64,000 nucleotides of DNA from Acidobacteriota bacterium (lineage in GTDB: Bacteria; Acidobacteriota; Blastocatellia; Pyrinomonadales; Pyrinomonadaceae). Below are positions 44,315 to 52,136 of the stretch, one piece after another. A program made the translations under genes and the position numbers. Every line of letters starts with the position of its first letter. Position 1 is the stretch's first letter. The stretch is from the NCBI GenBank assembly GCA_019239425.1, contig JAFAZX010000062.1:1-64000 (forward strand), in the 5' to 3' direction. The notes beneath the pieces are model-generated. The model had not been told where the DNA came from. It did not search any database and was given only the letters and a program-made list of their open reading frames with translations.

Positions 44315-44350
44315 AGGCGGCGCGTTCGGTCAACGACCGACACGCCGCCT
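44315..44350 (+). terminator. Hairpin terminator after the DUF4870-like gene
   Basis: Stem AGGCGGCG (44315-44322) with CGCCGCCT (44343-44350) extended by TCGGT/ACCGA, loop CAACG; followed by TTCC. It lies inside the left part of a heptad-array spacer. Confidence 0.6.
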
Positions 44351-44375
44351 TTCCTCTACTGGCTACTGACTACTG

Positions 44376-44588
44376 ATACCGACTTGCACATTGAAATAAG
44401 GCCGGCTCTTCGCCGGGAGCGCGGGCATCCCTGCCCGCTAGCGTGCGTCAGCACGCTGACCGTCTTTCTCTTTACTTCGACGTTGAGATTTAAAGCTTCT
44501 CAGCTTTCGCGCTGCGCGCTCAGGCGGGCTGTAGGGTGTCCCGCGCTCCCGGCGTGAAGGGGCCTTATTTCAATGTGCAAGTCGGTAT
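44376..44588. repeat. MITE-like palindromic element, copy B
   Basis: 213 bp with 28-bp terminal arms that are perfect complements (ATACCGACTTGCACATTGAA... and reverse). Copy A at 23050-23259 has a different sequence in the inner half of the arms, yet its own two arms also match each other. Inner GGGAGCGCGGGCATCCCTGC block is shared. No coding sequence. Confidence 0.88.
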
Positions 44589-44726
44589 GACTACTGTTTT
44601 TAACTGCCTGCTGCCGTCTGCCTACTGCCTACTTTCCTTTTATGCTAATCTTGCTCCCGCTCTTCGTCTCCCTTTCGCGGGCGTTCGTGATTCTTCGCCC
44701 GCGCTCTTCCGAGGGTGTTCCGCTTC

Positions 44727-47012
44727 ATGAGAAGGAAGCTCTTCGCGTCTCTCTGCGCGCTCGTCGTCTGCGCGTCCGTCTGCCCGTGCGGTGAAGTGTC
44801 TGCGCAGCGCCGCCGCCGCCCTCCGGGCGCCGCCGCGCGTGCGTCCGCCGCGAATCGCGTGTACGACGCGCGCGTCACGCAGATAGGCGACGCGTACCTG
44901 CGCGGCTACTACGCCTTCAACCCTTCGGAGGGGACGGCCGCCGGGCTCCACGAGAACGATTCGAAGCTCGAAGAGCGCGACGCCATGGCGGTCGCGGCCG
45001 AGGCGCGGCGCCTGCGCGGCGTGCTCGCCGAACTAGCGCGCGTCCCCGAGTGGCGCCTGTCGCCCGAGGCGCGCTACGACTACCTCGTCCTCCAGTCGCA
45101 CGCGCGCGCGCAACTGCTCGAACTCGAAGAGGTGCGGATGTGGCGGCGCGACCCGAACGTCTACAACCGCCTCGTCTCCTCCTCCATCGACAACATCCTC
45201 AAGCGCGCCTACGCGCCCGTCGGGCAGCGCCTGCCCGCGGTGCTCGCGCGCGAGCGGCAGATACCGCGCCTGCTCGCCGAGGCGCGCATGAACCTCGACA
45301 ACCCGCCGCGCATCTACACCGAGACGGCCGTCGCGCAGGTCGCCGGCAGCGTCGCCTTCTTCGAGCGCGTCGTGCCGCAGATGTTCGAGCGCGCCGGGGG
45401 CTCGCAGCTCGACGCCGCGCGCCGCGCGGAGTTCCACGAGGCGAACGCGCAGGCCGCGGCCGCGCTCCGCAGTTTCGGCGAGTGGCTGGCGCGCGACCTC
45501 CTGCCGCGCTCGAACGGGGACTTCGCGCTCGGCGCCGAGAACTTCAGGAAGAAGCTGCTCTACGAGGAGATGGTCGAGACGCCCCTGCCCGCCCTCCTCC
45601 GCGAAGGCGAGCGGCAGCTGCGCGAGACGCAAGACCAGATGCGCGCCGTGGCCGAAGAGATCGCGCCCGGCCGCGGCGTGCAGGCCGCGCTCCAACTGCT
45701 CGCGCGCGAGCACCCCACCTCCGACGGGCTCGTCGGCGAGGCGCGCGCCGACCTCGACCGCATCCGCGCCTTCGTCCGCACGGAGGAGATTCTGACGCCG
45801 CCGGCGCGCGAGAACCTGCGCGTGGCCGAGACGCCCGAGTACGCGCGCTCGCTCTCCTTCGCCTCGCTCGACGCGCCCGGGGCCTTCGAGCGCGCGGCCG
45901 ACGAGAGCTACTACTACGTCACGCCCGCAGACCCTGCTTGGACGCCGCAGCAGAGCGAGGAGCACCTCGGCCACTACAACCGCTACGGCCTGACCATCAC
46001 CTCCATCCACGAGGCCTACCCCGGCCACTACTACCAGATGCTCAAGGCGCGGCAGTCGCCCTCGCGCGTGCGCGCGGCCCTCGCCTCGGCCAGCTTCGTC
46101 GAGGGCTGGGCGCACTACTGCGAGCAGATGATGCTGGACGAGGGCTTCGGCGGCAACAACCCGAAGCTCAGGCTCGCGCAGTTGGACGCCGCGCTGCTCC
46201 GCCTGTGCCGCTACGTCGTCGGACTCCGCCTGCACACGGCCGGGATGACTTACGAAGAGGCCGTCGAGTTCTTCATGCGCGAAGGCTACCAGGCGCGCAC
46301 CAACGCCGAGCGCGAGGCGCGGCGCGGGACTCTCGACCCGACGTATCTCGTCTACGCGCTCGGCAAGAACGAGATACTCAAACTGCGCGACGAGTGGCGG
46401 CGTCAGCTCGGCGACTCTTTCCGCCTCGGCGACTTCCACGACCGCCTGCTCAGCTACGGCATGCCGCCCGTCAAGATTCTGCGGATGGCGATGCTCGGGA
46501 ACGATGCGTCGAACGCCTCCGAGTCGGGCGCGCAAGGCCCGGCCGAAGAGGCGAAGCCCGTCGAGTTCTCCCTGCTCGCCACGGGCACGACGAGCGCGCG
46601 CGAGGGCGGGCGCGCCGTCGAGCTGATTACGGATCAGGCCGCCTGGCACCGCGCCTGGGAGGTCGTCGGCGCGGGCCGGCCTCTGCCCGACGTCAGCTTC
46701 GATACGCGCGCCGTAGTCGTCGCGTACCAGGGGCAGCAGCCGACCGGCGGCTACAGCATCGAAATCACCGACATCAAGCGCATTGGCACTGTGCTTGCAG
46801 TCACCGTGAGCGAGAGACGGCCTGCGTCCGGAAGCTTTACAACGCAGGTCATCACGTCGCCCTTCGTTGCAGTCTCCGTCCCGCGCCCGCCGAGCGGCGC
46901 GACGGTGCGCTTCGCGGGCGAGGGCGGCCCGAACGCAGGGCCGCAACAGGAACGTAACAGAAACGTACGACCGCGCCCGCGCGGTACGCGTCGGCGTAGG
47001 GGGAGAGGCTAA
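44727..47012 (+). CDS. Secreted DUF885 protein fused to a PrcB_C-like domain
   Basis: 761 residues. Signal peptide RRKLFASLCALVVCASVCPC. The DUF885 domain spans about residues 50-600, with the metallopeptidase-like motif SIHEAYPGHYYQMLKARQSP (HEAYPGH) and, 30 residues later, SFVEGWAHYCEQMMLDEGFG supplying the distal Glu. After a linker, the last 140 residues (LLATGTTSAREGGRAVELIT, PTGGYSIEITDIKRIGTVLA) match the C-terminal PrcB-type beta domain seen with protease-associated proteins. The tail is basic. ATG 44727 is preferred over GTG 44715 because it opens the signal peptide. Probable periplasmic or lipoprotein-like peptidase. Confidence 0.82.
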   Translation: MRRKLFASLCALVVCASVCPCGEVSAQRRRRPPGAAARASAANRVYDARVTQIGDAYLRGYYAFNPSEGTAAGLHENDSKLEERDAMAVAAEARRLRGVLAELARVPEWRLSPEARYDYLVLQSHARAQLLELEEVRMWRRDPNVYNRLVSSSIDNILKRAYAPVGQRLPAVLARERQIPRLLAEARMNLDNPPRIYTETAVAQVAGSVAFFERVVPQMFERAGGSQLDAARRAEFHEANAQAAAALRSFGEWLARDLLPRSNGDFALGAENFRKKLLYEEMVETPLPALLREGERQLRETQDQMRAVAEEIAPGRGVQAALQLLAREHPTSDGLVGEARADLDRIRAFVRTEEILTPPARENLRVAETPEYARSLSFASLDAPGAFERAADESYYYVTPADPAWTPQQSEEHLGHYNRYGLTITSIHEAYPGHYYQMLKARQSPSRVRAALASASFVEGWAHYCEQMMLDEGFGGNNPKLRLAQLDAALLRLCRYVVGLRLHTAGMTYEEAVEFFMREGYQARTNAEREARRGTLDPTYLVYALGKNEILKLRDEWRRQLGDSFRLGDFHDRLLSYGMPPVKILRMAMLGNDASNASESGAQGPAEEAKPVEFSLLATGTTSAREGGRAVELITDQAAWHRAWEVVGAGRPLPDVSFDTRAVVVAYQGQQPTGGYSIEITDIKRIGTVLAVTVSERRPASGSFTTQVITSPFVAVSVPRPPSGATVRFAGEGGPNAGPQQERNRNVRPRPRGTRRRRGRG

Positions 47013-47176
47013 ACCCGCGGGCCACGGCCGGCCCGGGCGGTTCATCTAAAGCGAGTCCGCCGCAGTCCTGAAAAGGTTCAGGCGCGGACGAAAAGGTTGA
47101 AATTTCTCTCCCTCGCTCTCCTCGCGCCGTGTGAGGCTTTTGACAGCGAGTTGTTCAGGGGGACGGAAAATGTCGT

Positions 47177-47228
47177 ACGAGCGGCAGGCCCTCTGACATA
47201 AAGTAAGAGGACGTGCCGCTCGTCGTTT
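47177..47228 (+). terminator. Hairpin with T-run in the M48 leader
   Basis: ACGAGCGGCA (47177-47186) pairs with TGCCGCTCGT (47214-47223), inner bases GCCCTCT/AGAGGA partly pair, and GTTTTT follows. It lies about 50 bp upstream of the M48 gene start, so it could be the terminator of the previous gene or an attenuator. Confidence 0.5.
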
Positions 47229-47280
47229 TTGCGTCGAGACTTTCGGCCGCGTGACACAGGCGGCCGCGGGGGAGATTAAG

Positions 47281-48735
47281 ATGATGACTATCGGAAGGAA
47301 TCGTTCGAAGGGCCTGTCGGCGCTGCTGCTGGCCTTCGCCATGTTCGTCATGCCGCTCGCGGCTCTCGGGCAGACGCGCATCGAGATGCCGAGGAATAAG
47401 TACACCGTCGCGCAGGACGTGCAGCTCGGGCGCGAGGCCGCGCAGCAGGTCTATCAGCAGATGCCCATCCTACGCGACAGCACCGTGGACAGCTACGTCG
47501 AGTCGGTCGGCCAGCGCCTCGCCGCGGCCATCCCGCCGGAGTACCAGCACCCCGAGTTCCGCTACTCGTTCGACGTGGTGGACGCGCGCGACATCAACGC
47601 CTTCGCCCTGCCGGGCGGGCCGATGTTCGTCAACCGCGGCATGATCGAGGCGGCCGACGTCGAGGGCGAGATGGCCGGCGTGATGGCGCACGAGATGAGC
47701 CACGTCGCGCTCCGCCACGCCACGGCGCAGCAGACGAAGGTCAGCAGCCCGAAGAACACCATCATCGGCCTCGGCGCCATCCTCGGCGGCGCCATCCTCG
47801 GCGGGCAGGCCGGGGCGCAGGCCGGGCAGATTTTCGCCCAGGGGTACTTCACGCGCTACAGCCGCGAGTACGAGAAGCAGGCCGACATCCTCGGCGCGCA
47901 GATCATGGCGCGCGCCGGCTACGACCCGCGCAACCTCGCGGAGATGTTCCGCAAGATCGAGCAGCAGAGCGGCGGCGGCTCGGGCGGCCCCGAGTGGCTA
48001 TCGAGCCACCCGAACCCCGGCAACCGCTACCAGTACATCATGCAGGAGGCCGCCATGCTGCGCGTCGAGCCGGGCACGGGCAACGAGTCGGCGCAGTTCC
48101 GGCAGATACAGTCGCGCCTGCGCGGCTACCCGCGCGCGCGCACGATGGAAGAGATCGCGCGCGCGGGCCAGCGCTACCCGAACCAGGGCGGCCAGAACCC
48201 GAACGACAACAACTATCCGAATGACAACGGCGGCGTCTACGCGCGCGGCGAGCGCGTGGCCTATCCTTCGACGCGCTACGCGACGCAGCAGAACAACCTC
48301 TTCAGCGTCGCCATCCCCGCGAACTGGCGCGCGCTCGGCGGCGACCAGACTTCGGTCTCCTACGCGCCCGAGGGCGCCTACGGCTCGCAGGGCATCACGC
48401 ACGGCGTGATGTTTAGCGTCGCGCAGTCGAACTACAGCGACCTCCAGCGCGCTTCGCAGGAGGTGGTGCAGGGCTTGACGCAGTCGAACAATTACCTGCG
48501 CCAGGCGGGCGGCTTCCAGCGCGCGACCGTGGACGGCCGCGCCGCGCTCGCCACGACGCTCGCGGGCCGCTCGCCCATCACCGGGCAGAACGAGCGCGTG
48601 ACCATCGTGACGACGACGCTCGGCAACGGACAGGTCTTCTACATGGCCGCCGTCTCGCCGCAGAACGAGTACAGCACGTACCAGCGCGCGTTCAACGACA
48701 TCCTGCGCTCGCTGCAGCTCAACAGCCGCTACTAA
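47281..48735 (+). CDS. M48-family zinc metalloprotease (secreted/membrane-associated)
   Basis: 484 residues, start at ATG 47281 with GGGGGAGATTAAG directly before it. Signal peptide GLSALLLAFAMFVMPLAALG. The zinc motif HEMSH is in GVMAHEMSHVALRHATAQ, and the third ligand Glu is in the following YEKQADILGAQIMARAGYD. The segment RYSREYEKQADILG is typical of BepA/LoiP-like M48 proteases. A long C-terminal extension (residues ~250-484, LFSVAIPANWRALGGDQTSV) resembles lipoprotein-like beta domains. Probably periplasmic proteolysis or envelope quality control. Confidence 0.9.
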   Translation: MMTIGRNRSKGLSALLLAFAMFVMPLAALGQTRIEMPRNKYTVAQDVQLGREAAQQVYQQMPILRDSTVDSYVESVGQRLAAAIPPEYQHPEFRYSFDVVDARDINAFALPGGPMFVNRGMIEAADVEGEMAGVMAHEMSHVALRHATAQQTKVSSPKNTIIGLGAILGGAILGGQAGAQAGQIFAQGYFTRYSREYEKQADILGAQIMARAGYDPRNLAEMFRKIEQQSGGGSGGPEWLSSHPNPGNRYQYIMQEAAMLRVEPGTGNESAQFRQIQSRLRGYPRARTMEEIARAGQRYPNQGGQNPNDNNYPNDNGGVYARGERVAYPSTRYATQQNNLFSVAIPANWRALGGDQTSVSYAPEGAYGSQGITHGVMFSVAQSNYSDLQRASQEVVQGLTQSNNYLRQAGGFQRATVDGRAALATTLAGRSPITGQNERVTIVTTTLGNGQVFYMAAVSPQNEYSTYQRAFNDILRSLQLNSRY

Positions 48736-48828
48736 GGGCGCACGCCTCTTAGACGGCTTCGGACACGGCGGGCGGCCTGCACTCGAAAGAATGAGGCCGC
48801 CCTTTAACCTTTGAAAGGGGGTGCCGGC

Positions 48829-49080
48829 GTGGCGCGCGGTTGGGAGAGCAAGTCGGTCGAGTCTCAGCAGGAGGAGAGCGTACGCGAGTCCGAGCAGCGC
48901 GACTTTCAACAGCTCTCGCCAGAGGAGCGCGCCCGCCGCGAACGCCTCGCCTCGCTCGAACTCTCCCGCGCGCGCACGCTCGACCAGCTCGAACGGGCCA
49001 CCGGCCACGCCCATCGCGCCATGCTCAAGCGCACGCTCCTCGCCTTAGAGCGCGACATCGCCGAACTAGACATCCAATAA
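48829..49080 (+). CDS. 83-residue helical hypothetical protein
   Basis: From GTG 48829, behind AAAGGGGG. Highly charged with one long helix pair (QQEESVRESEQRDFQQLSPE, LDQLERATGHAHRAMLKRTL, ALERDIAELDIQ), probably coiled coil. An upstream TTG (48811) is less likely. The stop is followed directly by the third copy of the 70-bp palindrome. No family recognised. Confidence 0.65.
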   Translation: MARGWESKSVESQQEESVRESEQRDFQQLSPEERARRERLASLELSRARTLDQLERATGHAHRAMLKRTLLALERDIAELDIQ

Positions 49081-49083
49081 GAA

Positions 49084-49157
49084 TTAACCACAGAGACACA
49101 GAGGCACAGCTTGTTGAGCTATTGCTTCAAGCTGTGCCTCTCTGTCTCTGTGGTTAA
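49084..49157. repeat. ~74-bp palindromic repeat, copy 3
   Basis: TTAACCACAGAGACACAGAG at the left; GGTTAA at the right. The right arm contains the stop codon (TAA, complement of 49154-49156) of the HAF-repeat gene. Confidence 0.92.
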
Positions 49158-50590
49158 AAATTACTGACGCTAAGTGTCGCCTTGTTGCTCGCCACGCCGC
49201 GCAAGGTGAGGCTCAGTTGGAAGTCGCCGCCCGCGGCGAGGCCGTCGGCCAAGCGGACGGTGATCTGCGTGAGCGACGGGAAGCCGGGGACGCGGCCGAC
49301 CTGCTCGACCGGCAGGACGTAAGTCTCACCCGCCTGCCTTTCCGCGCGCACGACGAGCGACTGCGCGTCCTCGCCCGGCGCGAACTCGACGTTGCGCGCG
49401 AGGAGCGTGACGCGCCGGCGCCCGTCCGGGCTGAAGTTGTTCGAGGTCGAAAGCGTGAACGGGCCGCGCTCGAACGTGACCGAGTCGAGCGCGAGCGCCG
49501 CCGCCGAGCCCGGCTCCGTGAGCAGCACGGGCGGCGCGGTCGGCGTGAGCAGGAAGCCGCGCTCCTGACCGTTCAGCGTGCCGCGGCCGACGATCTGGCC
49601 GCCGCCGTTGATGTCGGTCGCCTCTTTCAAGAACCAGCCCGAGCCGGCGGGGATGAGCGCATTCAGGTCGAGCATCACGCCGCCCTCGTAGAGGAAGGCG
49701 CGCTCGTCGCCATGTGTGAAGAAGTCCGTGCTGGAGACGCCCACGATCTGCCCGGCGTTGTTGAGCGACCTGGCCCGGCTGTAGCGGTGTGCGGGCATGA
49801 GCGTGCCGAGGTCTTTGACCACGCCGCCCGCGAGCAGGTAGGCGCGCCCCGACCCGTCGTCGTTGCCGCTCAGCCCGCCGACGATCTGCCCGAGGTCGTT
49901 GAGGCGGTCGGCAAACCCCGTGATGGGGAAGAGCGAGAACGTGCCGTCGCGCGTGTCGTAGATGAAGACGCCGGCGCGATTGTTGATCGAGTGGTTGCCG
50001 GCGATCTGGCCGACCGAGTTGACGGCGGTCGCCGAGCTGTCCTTCACGCCCATCTTCGCGCCGATGTTTTCGAGCGGCCCGCCGCCCGAGGTGAAGGCTT
50101 GCGCGTCGCCGCTCGTCATGTTCGTGGAGGAGGAACCGGTGATGAGCCCCGCGTCGTTGATGTCGCCGCCGACGCTGTTGCTCCCCCCGAGCGTGCCGAG
50201 GATTGTGAACGCGCCCTGCCGATAGACGAAGGCCCGATACCGCGCGTTCTGGCAGGTGCCGTCCGGGGGGATGTCGCAGAACAGCGCCATGCCGGTGACC
50301 TGCCCGTGGCCGTTAACGGCACGCGCCTCGGAGGAGGATGCCCCCGGCGGGAGGATGGTCTTGAACGCGCCGTCGTAGAAGGCCGCGAAGCCGCGCCCGT
50401 TGATGACGGCGTAGCCCGCGACCTGACCCATCTCGTTGACGCCGTAGGGCGTGAACGGGCCGAGGTCTGTGATGGTGTAGCGCGGCGGCGGCGTCTGCGC
50501 GAAGGCGCCGGGCGCGGCGAGGCAGACGGCGCAGACCGCTGCGAGCAGAAGTTTGACGGCGGTGGCGTGGCAGGCGCGGCGTACGAACAT
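49154..50590 (-). CDS. Secreted HAF-repeat (extracellular repeat) protein
   Basis: 478 residues from ATG 50590, which has GAGGTGCCCTC upstream and opens a signal peptide (LLLAAVCAVCLAAPGAFAQT). The body holds repeated units with N-x-x-G-Q-V/I-x-G (GPFTPYGVNEMGQVAGYAVI, AVNSVGQIAGNHSINN, SLNNAGQIVGVSSTDFFTHG, ATDINGGGQIVGRGTL), the HAF motif of beta-propeller-like extracellular proteins. A C-terminal ~120-residue region (LLTEPGSAAALALDSVTFER) has an IPT/TIG or Ig-like pattern. Function unknown; surface or secreted. The gene ends inside a palindromic repeat. Confidence 0.88.
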   Translation of the reverse strand: MFVRRACHATAVKLLLAAVCAVCLAAPGAFAQTPPPRYTITDLGPFTPYGVNEMGQVAGYAVINGRGFAAFYDGAFKTILPPGASSSEARAVNGHGQVTGMALFCDIPPDGTCQNARYRAFVYRQGAFTILGTLGGSNSVGGDINDAGLITGSSSTNMTSGDAQAFTSGGGPLENIGAKMGVKDSSATAVNSVGQIAGNHSINNRAGVFIYDTRDGTFSLFPITGFADRLNDLGQIVGGLSGNDDGSGRAYLLAGGVVKDLGTLMPAHRYSRARSLNNAGQIVGVSSTDFFTHGDERAFLYEGGVMLDLNALIPAGSGWFLKEATDINGGGQIVGRGTLNGQERGFLLTPTAPPVLLTEPGSAAALALDSVTFERGPFTLSTSNNFSPDGRRRVTLLARNVEFAPGEDAQSLVVRAERQAGETYVLPVEQVGRVPGFPSLTQITVRLADGLAAGGDFQLSLTLRGVASNKATLSVSNF

Positions 50591-50736
50591 CGAGGGCACC
50601 TCACTTTCGCCTGAGACTTCGGGGAGCCGGCGGAGGGCGCGGATTGTATCACAGAACGGGACGGCCGTCGCACAAGTCGTTCTTGACAAGGCCGTGCGTT
50701 CTGTGCGAAAAAGGCGCCCTCGCGTTTGAAAAATTA

Positions 50737-50790
<54 letters not shown>

Positions 50791-50818
50791 TGTGGTCTTC
50801 CGGTCATCATAAAGGAAA

Positions 50819-50850
50819 CCCCGCGCACTCTTGGGCGCGGGGTTTTTCTT
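50819..50850 (+). terminator. Intrinsic terminator of the riboswitch leader
   Basis: CCCCGCGC (50819-50826) and GCGCGGGG (50835-50842) form a perfect 8-bp stem followed by TTTTTCTT. It lies 29 bp after the aptamer and 69 bp before the first methionine gene, where a transcriptional off-switch would be. Confidence 0.78.
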
Positions 50851-50918
50851 TTGCCCCGAGCCCGCCGACCAGTACACACGCCGCCTTATCGCCACTCAGA
50901 CTTCGGAAGGAGACTGCG

Positions 50919-52130
50919 GTGGCACAAGAGACCAGACAGCAAAGATTCGACACGCTCTCGCTGCACGCGGGCGCGGGGCCAGACCCCGTCACCGGCGCGC
51001 TGCTCACGCCCATCTACCAGACGACCACCTACGTGCAGGAGGCCGTCGGCCGGCACAAGGGCTACACCTACAGCCGCGCCGGCAACCCGACGGTGGCCGC
51101 GCTCGAACGCCGGCTGGCCGCGCTCGAAGGCGCGGAGTTCGCCACCTGTTACGCGACCGGCCTGGCGGCCACGACCGCGCTCTGCCTCGCGCTCCTGCGC
51201 GCGGGCGAGCGGGTCGTCGCCTCGCAGGCCGTCTACGGCGGCACGGTGCGCCTGCTGCGCGAGGTGCTCGCGCCCTTCGGCGTCCGCGCGGAGTTCGTGG
51301 ACACGTCCGACACGAACGCGTTGGCAGAGGCTCTACGGCGCGAGCCGGCGCGGCTCGTCTTCGTCGAGACGCCGGCCAACCCGACGCTGCAGCTCACGGA
51401 CATCAAAGAGGCGGCGCGGCTCGCGCACGCGGCGGGCGCGCTCCTCGTCGTGGACAACACGCTCCTGACGCCCGCGCTCCAGCGCCCGCTCGAACTCGGC
51501 GCGGACGTCGTCCTTCACTCCACGACCAAGTTCATCGAAGGGCACAACGCGACCGTGGGCGGCGCGCTCGTCACCGGAGACGCCGCGCTCAACGAGCGGT
51601 TCGACTACATACGCAAGTCCACCGGCACCATCCAGGCGCCCTTCGACGCGTGGCTCACGCTGCAGGGAGTCAAGACGCTCGGCGTGCGCATGGCGCACCA
51701 TTCGGAGAACGCCCTGCGCGTCGCGCGCTTCCTCGCGGAACACCCGCAGGTCGCAAGACTCTCCTACCCCGGCCTCGAATCCTTCCCGCAGTTCGGGCTC
51801 GCGCGACGGCAGCAGGCGTCGGGCGGCGCGCTCATCGCCTTCGAGGTCGAGGGCGGAACGGAGGCGGGCGTCCGCCTGATGAACTCCGTGCGGCTCTGTT
51901 CGCTCGCGGAGAACCTGGGCGCGGCCGAGACGCTCATCACGCACCCGGCCTCGATGACGCACGGCTCCGTCCCGACTGAGCAGCGCGAGGCCGCGGGGAT
52001 AACCGAAGGGCTCGTTCGACTCTCGGTCGGACTCGAAGACCCGGAAGACATCATCGCCGACCTCGAACAGGCGCTGCGCGCGTCCGGAGAGTCGGAGAAA
52101 GTCCTGAGCGCGACGAACAGGGAGGGTTAA
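50919..52130 (+). CDS. Cystathionine gamma-synthase / O-acylhomoserine sulfhydrylase-type PLP enzyme
   Basis: 403 residues, Cys/Met metabolism PLP family. It would join O-acyl-homoserine with cysteine or sulfide. Visible features: TYSRAGNPTVAALERRLAAL, YATGLAATTALCLALLRAGE, VVDNTLLTPALQRPLELGAD with the PLP Asp, and HSTTKFIEGHNATVGGALVT with the Schiff-base Lys (STTKF). The C-terminus SVGLEDPEDIIADLEQALRA is typical. GTG 50919 follows GGAAGGAGACTGCG. It is first in a three-gene operon with lysC/hom fusion and a second paralogue. Substrate choice between cystathionine and sulfide routes cannot be read from sequence. Confidence 0.9.
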   Translation: MAQETRQQRFDTLSLHAGAGPDPVTGALLTPIYQTTTYVQEAVGRHKGYTYSRAGNPTVAALERRLAALEGAEFATCYATGLAATTALCLALLRAGERVVASQAVYGGTVRLLREVLAPFGVRAEFVDTSDTNALAEALRREPARLVFVETPANPTLQLTDIKEAARLAHAAGALLVVDNTLLTPALQRPLELGADVVLHSTTKFIEGHNATVGGALVTGDAALNERFDYIRKSTGTIQAPFDAWLTLQGVKTLGVRMAHHSENALRVARFLAEHPQVARLSYPGLESFPQFGLARRQQASGGALIAFEVEGGTEAGVRLMNSVRLCSLAENLGAAETLITHPASMTHGSVPTEQREAAGITEGLVRLSVGLEDPEDIIADLEQALRASGESEKVLSATNREG

Positions 52131-52136
52131 GTCAAA

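Larger units (their letters stand above)
44275..44632. repeat. AGTAGGC heptad arrays interrupted by the MITE-like copy B
   Basis: A left array (44275-44311) has its complementary array split: one part at 44353-44375 and the other at 44590-44632, with the MITE-like element (44376-44588) between. The element appears to have inserted into a pre-existing heptad palindrome. Confidence 0.8.
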
